Shown in pieces: positions 1-4,744 of a DNA stretch of 5,578 nucleotides. A model generated the notes under the pieces. It saw only the letters and a program-made list of their open reading frames with translations. It ran no database searches and was not told where the DNA came from. The stretch is from Actinomycetota bacterium (GTDB lineage: Bacteria > Actinomycetota > Acidimicrobiia > Acidimicrobiales > Microtrichaceae): the NCBI GenBank assembly GCA_005777415.1, contig SXMI01000148.1, forward strand, positions 1 to 5,578. The letters run 5' to 3'. Position numbers and translations under genes: made by a program. Each line of letters begins with the position of its first letter. Position 1 is the stretch's first letter.

Positions 1-60
1 CCACGGCGACCGCGTCCGCGGCCACCTGACCCGCCACGGCGAACGCGTCCGCGGCCACCT
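1..60. repeat. 33-bp-period tandem repeat inside the left-edge gene
   Basis: Bases 1-27 and 34-60 are the same 27-mer apart from one base (C at 10, A at 43), giving a 33-bp period. In the minus-strand gene this is two copies of an 11-residue unit, VAADAxAVAGQ. The array may continue beyond the left edge. The period is a multiple of three, so the frame is kept, and near-identity at DNA level suggests a recent duplication. Confidence 0.75.
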
Positions 61-1318
61 CTGGCTGCCCGACTGCGACGAGGGCGGGGGCCAGCGTCCG
101 CAGCGCCGCCGCCGCATCGGCCGGGTCCACACCGTCGAGCCCGTGACCCCGCCGCAGCCGCCGAACCGCCACCGCCGCCGGAGCCACCAGTTCCTCGGCG
201 AACACGGGGCCTCGCGGCCCACCGAGCACCGCGGCGGCGGCCCAGATCAGCGCCACCGAGCCGTCGGAGCGGTCCCCCATGCGACACGACCCTCCGAGTC
301 GCTGCGCTGCCGCCAGACCCCGGGCGACCGGGACGAGCTGGTCCTCGGCGCCCAGTCGGGCCAGCGCCCCGGCGACCCGGGCCGCCCGTGCGGCCGAGGT
401 CCCGACCTTCGGCACGATCGTCCGGTCCAGACAGGTCCCGACCTCGTCGGGGCCGGCCACGACCAGGAGCGCCGCCGCCCGGCGAACCGATTCGACCCAC
501 GCCGGATCACCCAGATGCACCTCGGGCAGGGACTCGAGGTGCCGTTCCCACCCGGCCACCACGGACTCGGCCGGAGGGGCGCTCCACCGGACCTCACCGT
601 CCGACACCGGGTCGAGGGCCTCGGCCAGCTCGGGGCCCGGGATCAGGACCCGGACGGTGGCCGTGTGCGCCAGCGCGACCACGACGGCCAGTTCGGCGAC
701 TCCGTCGCGATCCTCGACCGACAGCGGCGGCACGCGGTCGTCGGCGCCGGCCAGCCGCATCGCCACGGTGCCGCCCGGCGCATCCTCCCGGCAGCGCCCG
801 GCCGCCGCCCGGGCCGCCGCCCGGTCCAGGACGACTGCGGGCAGGCCGTCGACCCGGACGACCTCGCCCGACACGCCGGCGGTGACGATGCGTCCGCCGG
901 GCCCCGAGGACGCATCGCCGCCGAGCGCCAGCGGTCGCACGACCAGGGCCAGCGCCACCGGCACCGCCGAGCGGTTCTCGAACTCGACGAGGACCGCCGG
1001 ACCGCGACGACCCGCGGCGTCGGCCACGACACCGGCGCTCCGCTGCACGATGTCGCCGCCGGGCACCCGGAGCGCGGTCTCCCGGACGGGTGTCCCCTCG
1101 ACGGCGTGCTGTCGCACCGTCGTCTCGATCGACGGGTGGTGCCAGCGGTCCTCGGCACCGATCCACCAGTCCAGGACCCAGCTGTGCCCGTGCGGTGCGA
1201 TCACGCCCGCCCCGTCCACCCGGGCGAGCACGCCGGCGTCGATCGTCCCGAGCGGGGTGGACGACGCCGTGCCGCGCGCGGTGGCGCGCATCAGCGGACC
1301 GGAGGGAGCGGGGCTCAC
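1..1318 (-). CDS. Uncharacterised protein, C-terminus cut by the left edge
   Basis: The minus strand reads open from a GTG at 1318 through base 1 (439 codons, no stop), with G or C at nearly every third position, so this is the true coding frame here. I do not recognise a named family. Residues 1-25 look disordered. Residues 26-240 alternate short hydrophobic strands with turns and carry a Trp-rich motif LDWWIGAEDRWHHP (49-62), then VRQH (68-71) and LRVPGGDIVQR (83-93), suggesting a beta-rich domain. From about residue 250 the chain is Ala/Leu/Arg-rich and probably helical, ending in an 11-residue repeat. No signal peptide or membrane segment is seen. A beta-sandwich followed by a helical domain resembles some glycosidase-like proteins (GH15 or six-hairpin type), but no catalytic residues can be assigned, so this is only a guess. 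GTG 1318 is the first usual start after an in-frame TGA (1376-1378) and lies 7 bases after a TAGCCT hexamer. ATG 1291 is the alternative. Confidence 0.8.
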   Translation of the reverse strand, partial: MSPAPSGPLMRATARGTASSTPLGTIDAGVLARVDGAGVIAPHGHSWVLDWWIGAEDRWHHPSIETTVRQHAVEGTPVRETALRVPGGDIVQRSAGVVADAAGRRGPAVLVEFENRSAVPVALALVVRPLALGGDASSGPGGRIVTAGVSGEVVRVDGLPAVVLDRAAARAAAGRCREDAPGGTVAMRLAGADDRVPPLSVEDRDGVAELAVVVALAHTATVRVLIPGPELAEALDPVSDGEVRWSAPPAESVVAGWERHLESLPEVHLGDPAWVESVRRAAALLVVAGPDEVGTCLDRTIVPKVGTSAARAARVAGALARLGAEDQLVPVARGLAAAQRLGGSCRMGDRSDGSVALIWAAAAVLGGPRGPVFAEELVAPAAVAVRRLRRGHGLDGVDPADAAAALRTLAPALVAVGQPEVAADAFAVAGQVAADAVAV

Positions 1319-1325
1319 GACGCGC

Positions 1326-1331
1326 AGGCTA
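1326..1331 (-). promoter_or_regulatory. Candidate -10 hexamer (TAGCCT), leaderless start of the left-edge gene
   Basis: On the minus strand TAGCCT matches the actinobacterial TANNNT -10 pattern and is followed by 7 bases and then the GTG at 1318. Transcription would begin at or next to the start codon. No Shine-Dalgarno sequence is visible before that GTG, which fits leaderless translation. No good -35 element is seen. TANNNT is a loose motif, so the support comes from its position. Confidence 0.4.
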
Positions 1332-1392
1332 CGGCCGGGCCCGCTCGGCGGCGAAGTCCACCCGCACCGGCAGGATCAGCGCGGCGTCGGGA

Positions 1393-2403
1393 TCAATACG
1401 ACAGCGCCGAGAACTCGACGCCGCCGGCCTGACGCCGGATCAGCCCGCGGTAGGCGTCCCGGGCCGACCGACCCTCGTGGCAGACGGCGAAGACCTCGGA
1501 GGCGATCGGCATGTCGACGCCGAACTCCTCGGCGAGCTCCATGACGACGCGGGACGACTTCACGCCCTCGGCGACCATGTTCATCTCCTCGATCACCTCG
1601 TCGATGGTCCGCCCCCGACCCAGCTCCTCGCCCACGAAGCGGTTCCTCGACTGCGGGGACATGCACGTGGCGATCAGGTCGCCCATCCCGGCCAGCCCGG
1701 AGAAGGTGGCGAACTGACCGCCCATCGCCTCGCCCAGTCGGGACAGCTCGGCCAGGCCGCGTGTGATGACCGCAGCCTTGGTGTTGTCGCCCGCACCCAG
1801 GCCGTCGGCCATCCCGGCGGCGATGGCGACCACGTTCTTGAGGGCACCCGCGACCTCGCAGCCCACCACGTCGGGGTTCACGTAGACCCGGAACAGGTTC
1901 TGGTGGAAGATCCGCTGGAGGTGCTGGGCGACCACCGGATCGGGGCTGGCGATCACCGCCGCCGCGGCGTCACCCGCCAGGATCTCCTTGGCGAGGTTCG
2001 GGCCGGTGAGCACTGCGGCCGGGTGACCCGGCAGCACCTCGTTGACGACCTGGGTCATCCGCAGCCGACTCCCCTGCTCGAACCCCTTGGTCAGCGACAG
2101 CACCGGCACCCAGGCCCGGACGTGTTCGGCGCAGGCCTCCAGGGCACTCCGGAAGCCGAGCGACGGCACCCCCATGACGAGCACGTCCGCAGCGGACACG
2201 GCCTCGGCCAGGTCGGCGGTGGCCCGCAGCTCGTCGTGCAGACGGAACCCGGGGAGGTACCGCTCGTTGGTGTGGCAGGTGTTCACCTCGTCGGCCAGTT
2301 CGACCCGGCGCGCCCACAGGACGGTGGGCACCTGCTGGGCCGCCAGGTTGGCCACGGTCGTGCCCCACGAACCACCACCGACGACCGCGACACGGATCCG
2401 CAT
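1393..2403 (-). CDS. gpsA: NAD(P)H-dependent glycerol-3-phosphate dehydrogenase
   Basis: This enzyme reduces dihydroxyacetone phosphate to sn-glycerol 3-phosphate in the cytoplasm, supplying the backbone for phospholipid synthesis. The 336-residue length is normal for the family. An N-terminal Rossmann fold carries GGGSWGT (9-15) and is followed by the family motifs NERYLPG (46-52), VPS (79-81), SLTKGFE (103-109) and LTGPNLAKEI (132-141). The C-terminal helical domain has CEVAGALKNVVAIAAG (182-197), NTKAAVITRG (207-216) and FSGLAGMGDLIATC. By analogy with characterised family members, K106 and K189 are the conserved active-site lysines. The ATG at 2403 starts directly with the nucleotide-binding strand MRIRVAVVGGG, and a TAGGGT hexamer lies 8 bases upstream. 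It is divergent from the cofC-like gene, and 74 bp separate its stop from the next minus-strand gene. It appears complete and intact. Confidence 0.97.
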   Translation of the reverse strand: MRIRVAVVGGGSWGTTVANLAAQQVPTVLWARRVELADEVNTCHTNERYLPGFRLHDELRATADLAEAVSAADVLVMGVPSLGFRSALEACAEHVRAWVPVLSLTKGFEQGSRLRMTQVVNEVLPGHPAAVLTGPNLAKEILAGDAAAAVIASPDPVVAQHLQRIFHQNLFRVYVNPDVVGCEVAGALKNVVAIAAGMADGLGAGDNTKAAVITRGLAELSRLGEAMGGQFATFSGLAGMGDLIATCMSPQSRNRFVGEELGRGRTIDEVIEEMNMVAEGVKSSRVVMELAEEFGVDMPIASEVFAVCHEGRSARDAYRGLIRRQAGGVEFSALSY

Positions 2404-2411
2404 GGGCCGGA

Positions 2412-2417
2412 ACCCTA
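2412..2417 (-). promoter_or_regulatory. Candidate -10 hexamer (TAGGGT) for gpsA
   Basis: Read on the minus strand, TAGGGT fits TANNNT and is followed by 8 bases and then the gpsA ATG. That leaves no room for a ribosome-binding site if transcription starts the usual 6-9 bases downstream, so the gpsA mRNA would be leaderless or nearly so. It shares the TA step at 2416-2417 with the opposing hexamer of the cofC-like gene. No recognisable -35 is seen. Confidence 0.5.
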
Positions 2418-2421
2418 CGCT
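2416..2421 (+). promoter_or_regulatory. Candidate -10 hexamer (TACGCT) for the cofC-pigL unit
   Basis: TACGCT fits TANNNT and is followed by 8 bases and then the GTG at 2430, mirroring the gpsA arrangement. It supports the upstream GTG as the start of the cofC-like gene by leaderless initiation. The two hexamers overlap within the short imperfect palindrome ACCCTACGCTGGGT (2412-2425), whose ACCC and GGGT arms are inverted copies. Only the sequence pattern supports this. Confidence 0.45.
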
Positions 2422-2429
2422 GGGTCGTC

Positions 2430-3101
2430 GTGGACGCGCCCGATCGGAGTCGTGAGGTCGACGCGCCCGCCCACGTGCTGCTGGTTCCGCTCAAGGGGTT
2501 CGGTGAGGCCAAGGAGCGCCTGGCCGTCTCGCTCGACGCCGAGGCGCGGCGATCCCTCGCCGAGCGTCTCGCCCGCGGCGTGCTCGAGGCCGCCGGTGAC
2601 CTCCCCGTCGTGGTCGTCTGCACCGACGACCACGTGGCGTCCTGGGCCCGAGGACTCGGCGCATCGGCCCTCCAGCCGCACGCCGGCGGGCTCGTCGAGG
2701 ACCTGACCGAGGTCTGCCGCGCGCTCACCGACCGGGGGGCCGAGCGCATCACCATCGCCCCGGGCGACCTGGCCCGCCCCGGTGCGATCCGGTCGGTCCT
2801 CGACCGGCACCTCGGCGAGGCCGACGGACGGACCGTGCTCGTGGTGCCGGACCGACGCGCCGACGGCACGAACCTGTTGTCGTTGCCCACCGGCGTCGGC
2901 TTCCGGTTCCGCTACGGACCCGGATCGGCGGCAGCCCACATCGCCGAGGCCGAGCGGCTCGGGCTTCCGGTGGTGCTCGCAGAGGACCCGGACCTGGCCT
3001 GGGACGTGGACCTGCCTGACGACCTGCCTGACGACCGTCCTGCCGACCCTCCCGGCGCTGCCGACCCGGCCGGCGGGGCCGGGACGGATGGCACACTCTG
3101 A
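2430..3101 (+). CDS. cofC: CofC/FbiD-like guanylyltransferase of coenzyme F420 biosynthesis
   Basis: Family members join GTP to 2-phospho-L-lactate (archaeal CofC) or phosphoenolpyruvate (mycobacterial FbiD), making the guanylated donor that CofD/FbiA transfers to Fo. The substrate here cannot be read from sequence. The protein has 223 residues. Its nucleotidyltransferase core starts at VLLVPLKGFGEAKERLA (16-32) and continues with VVVVCTDD (60-67), IAPGDL (109-114), VVPDRRADGTNLL (138-150), FRYGPGS (160-166) and WDVDLPDDL (191-199). D113 and the DVD aspartates are the likely metal ligands, by family analogy. The usual GLN motif after the second strand reads GGLVEDL (86-92), and residues 195-223 form an acidic, Pro-rich tail longer than usual. 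GTG 2430 lies 8 bases after TACGCT; GTG 2475, just before the core, is the alternative start. It overlaps nothing and ends 2 bases before the deacetylase start, suggesting one transcript. Confidence 0.88.
   Translation: MDAPDRSREVDAPAHVLLVPLKGFGEAKERLAVSLDAEARRSLAERLARGVLEAAGDLPVVVVCTDDHVASWARGLGASALQPHAGGLVEDLTEVCRALTDRGAERITIAPGDLARPGAIRSVLDRHLGEADGRTVLVVPDRRADGTNLLSLPTGVGFRFRYGPGSAAAHIAEAERLGLPVVLAEDPDLAWDVDLPDDLPDDRPADPPGAADPAGGAGTDGTL
3011..3034. repeat. 12-bp tandem duplication in the 3' end of the cofC-like gene
   Basis: CCTGCCTGACGA occurs twice in tandem, followed by a degenerate third copy (CCGTCCTGCCGA, 3035-3046). In frame it yields LPDD-LPDD and then a decayed RPAD. It sits at the point where CofC family proteins normally end with a DVDTPEDL-like segment, so the duplication lengthens the C-terminal tail without disturbing the core. 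Replication slippage is a simple explanation. Confidence 0.7.
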
Positions 3102-3103
3102 AC

Positions 3104-3886
3104 GTGGTCCGACGCGCCGACCTCCACCACGCCCGCCCACCCCGGAGCGCCGACCTGGCCGCCCCGTCGGTCGCGCTCGTCGTGGTCGCCCACCCCGACG
3201 ACGCCGAGTTCCAGTGCGGCGGCACCCTGGCCAAGTGGGCGCGGCAGGGAACGCGGCTCCACCACCTGGTGCTCACCGACGGGTCGAAGGGCACCTGGGA
3301 CGCGGCGGCCGACCCGACGGCGCTGGCCACCACCCGCCGGGCGGAGCAGCGGCGGGCCGCCGAACTGCTCGGAGGCGGCGAGGTCACCTTCCTCGATCAG
3401 GTCGACGGCGAACTGCACTCCACCGTCCCGCTCCGGGATGAGGTCGCCCGCGTCATCCGACAGGTCCGACCCGACGTGATCCTGGGCCACGACCCGTGGA
3501 CCCGCTACCGGCTGCACCCCGACCACGCCGCCGCCGGGCGACTGTGCGTCGAGGGAATCGTCGCCGCCCGGGACCCGTTCTTCGCCCGCCACCTCCTCGC
3601 CGAGGGCCTCGACCCCTACCGGCCCGACGCCCTGCTGCTGTTCGAGCCGGACGTCGCCGACCACGCCGAGACGTTCACCCAGGAGGATCTGGACCGGAAG
3701 GTCGCCGCGCTGCTGGCGCACGAGAGCCAGCACGAGACCACCCACCTGCACCACAGCCGGTCCGGCGACGGCGACGACCCCTACGAGTCCTTCCGTCGAC
3801 GGGAGCACGACCTGGCCGCAGCGGCCGGCGCCTGGGCGGACGCGCCGTTCGCCGAGGCCTTCCACCTCATCGACGACCAGCTCTGA
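3104..3886 (+). CDS. PIG-L/LmbE-family zinc deacetylase
   Basis: The family removes N-acetyl groups, typically from N-acetylglucosamine conjugates; MshB (mycothiol) and BshB (bacillithiol) are examples. The substrate here is not determinable. The 260-residue protein has a 22-residue leader without clear structure and then the Rossmann-like core. VVAHPDDAE (27-35) supplies H30 and D33 as zinc ligands and D32 as the probable catalytic base. LTDGSKGTW (57-65) and RRAEQRRAAELLG (78-90) are typical of the fold. LHPDH (137-141) gives the third zinc ligand, H141. All catalytic residues are present, and no signal peptide or membrane segment is seen, so a cytoplasmic enzyme is likely. GTG 3104 lies 2 bases after the cofC-like stop, consistent with translational coupling. 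No strong Shine-Dalgarno is visible (GGATGG at 3086-3091 is too far). The gene faces the membrane-protein gene, with 18 bp between stops. Confidence 0.93.
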   Translation: MVRRADLHHARPPRSADLAAPSVALVVVAHPDDAEFQCGGTLAKWARQGTRLHHLVLTDGSKGTWDAAADPTALATTRRAEQRRAAELLGGGEVTFLDQVDGELHSTVPLRDEVARVIRQVRPDVILGHDPWTRYRLHPDHAAAGRLCVEGIVAARDPFFARHLLAEGLDPYRPDALLLFEPDVADHAETFTQEDLDRKVAALLAHESQHETTHLHHSRSGDGDDPYESFRRREHDLAAAAGAWADAPFAEAFHLIDDQL

Positions 3887-3904
3887 GTCGGACCGACGGC
3901 GGGA

Positions 3905-4744
3905 TCAGTCCCCGGCGGTCGTCGTCGTGGTCGCTCCGGTGCCGCCCGGTGCCGTCGTGCTCGACGCCGACGGGGCGAAGTCGTCGGGGTCGACCCGGGT
4001 GAGGATCCGGTTCTCGACGGTGTCCAGGAAGGACGGGGACGACTCCGTCGGTCCGCCCACCGACACCGCGAAGAGCAGGTCACCGACGGCCAGGATCGAC
4101 CACTCGGTCACGCCGGGTGGCTCCTCGAGCGAACGGTAGGTGGCGCCGACCGAGTCGGTGATCGCCTGGCTGCCCGGTGGGTCCTCGATGCGGGACCGGA
4201 TCGGACCGCCGAAGCTGGCCTGGTAGAACTCGTCGCAGTCGTCGAGCGCCTTGTCGACCGCCGCCACGTAGTCGCGGGCCGCCTGCCACTTGTCGACGCG
4301 GAGCGACTCGCTGATCAGGGTCGAGCCCGTCGCCGGGTTCTGGAAGACCGCCACCTTCTCCTCCGACAGGCCCGTGGGCAGGGGCACCGCCGTGCCGCAG
4401 AACGACGACCCGAGCACGCCGAACGCTCCGAGCGCCTCGTCGCCCGGGACCCACTCCACCGGCAGGTCCTCCTGGGCCACCAGCGCCGCCTGGGCATCGG
4501 CCTTGCCGACGAGGTTCGCCTGGTCCAGGCGCACCGCACCGCTCGAGTTGAACTGCACCCGACTCACCGGGAACGCCACCAGCAGACCCACCGCCACGCC
4601 GCTCACGACGAGCAGCAGCAGCAGCGCCACGACCCGGAGGAACTGCAGTCGCGCCCGAAGCAGCGCCCGGACCACCGGACCCCTCGTCGGTTCGGGCCGA
4701 GGGCGCCGCGACCGGCGGGTCGGTGGTGGCGTCGTGGTCGTCAC
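3905..4744 (-). CDS. Single-pass membrane-anchored protein of unknown function
   Basis: The 279-residue protein is not assignable to a named family with confidence. It has a Thr/Pro/Arg-rich cytoplasmic N-terminus (1-37), one hydrophobic segment at about 38-59 (VVALLLLLVVSGVAVGLLVA and following residues), then an extracytoplasmic domain and a Ser/Thr/Gly-rich tail ending in TTTTTAGD. The positive charges before the segment place the C-terminus outside. The domain contains ALVAQEDLPVEWVPGD (87-102) and two cysteines, C116 (SSFCGT) and C170 (DDCDEF), that could form a disulfide. The pattern of LL-x-DLP-x-W followed by two cysteines loosely recalls small actinobacterial sensor-type domains such as the PknH extracellular domain, but this is only a resemblance. 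The start is the GTG overlapping the metG stop (GTGA), preceded by GGAGGGAG. It is probably cotranscribed with metG. Confidence 0.85.
   Translation of the reverse strand: MTTTTPPPTRRSRRPRPEPTRGPVVRALLRARLQFLRVVALLLLLVVSGVAVGLLVAFPVSRVQFNSSGAVRLDQANLVGKADAQAALVAQEDLPVEWVPGDEALGAFGVLGSSFCGTAVPLPTGLSEEKVAVFQNPATGSTLISESLRVDKWQAARDYVAAVDKALDDCDEFYQASFGGPIRSRIEDPPGSQAITDSVGATYRSLEEPPGVTEWSILAVGDLLFAVSVGGPTESSPSFLDTVENRILTRVDPDDFAPSASSTTAPGGTGATTTTTAGD

Noticed and set aside
1322..1392. Protein-like reading between gpsA and the left-edge gene, with residues such as ALILPVRVDFAAERARP before a TAG
   Set aside because: It has no convincing ATG or GTG start outside gpsA, would give only a short peptide, and gpsA already ends at a normal family length. 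A decayed gene end is possible but unsupported.
143..1432. A 429-codon open frame on the plus strand, with a second long one at 279-1544
   Set aside because: Both translate to Arg/Pro/Gly/His-rich sequence with no recognisable motif, lie antisense to the coherent minus-strand gene at 1-1318, and run into gpsA. They are by-products of high GC.
1090..2706. A 538-codon open frame on the plus strand across gpsA
   Set aside because: It is antisense to a clearly intact gpsA and crosses the start of the cofC-like gene in another frame. Its composition (His/Gly/Asp/Arg-rich) reflects the complement of gpsA codons.
2904..3865. Long minus-strand open frame antisense to the cofC-like gene and the deacetylase
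   Set aside because: It overlaps two intact plus-strand genes with full catalytic motifs, and its translation shows no motif or coherent domain. It is a shadow frame.
3887..3897. Palindrome GTCGGACCGAC between the convergent stops, as a possible terminator
   Set aside because: As RNA it forms only a 4-bp stem with a 3-base loop and has no T-tract on either side. In GC-rich DNA such a short palindrome is expected by chance.
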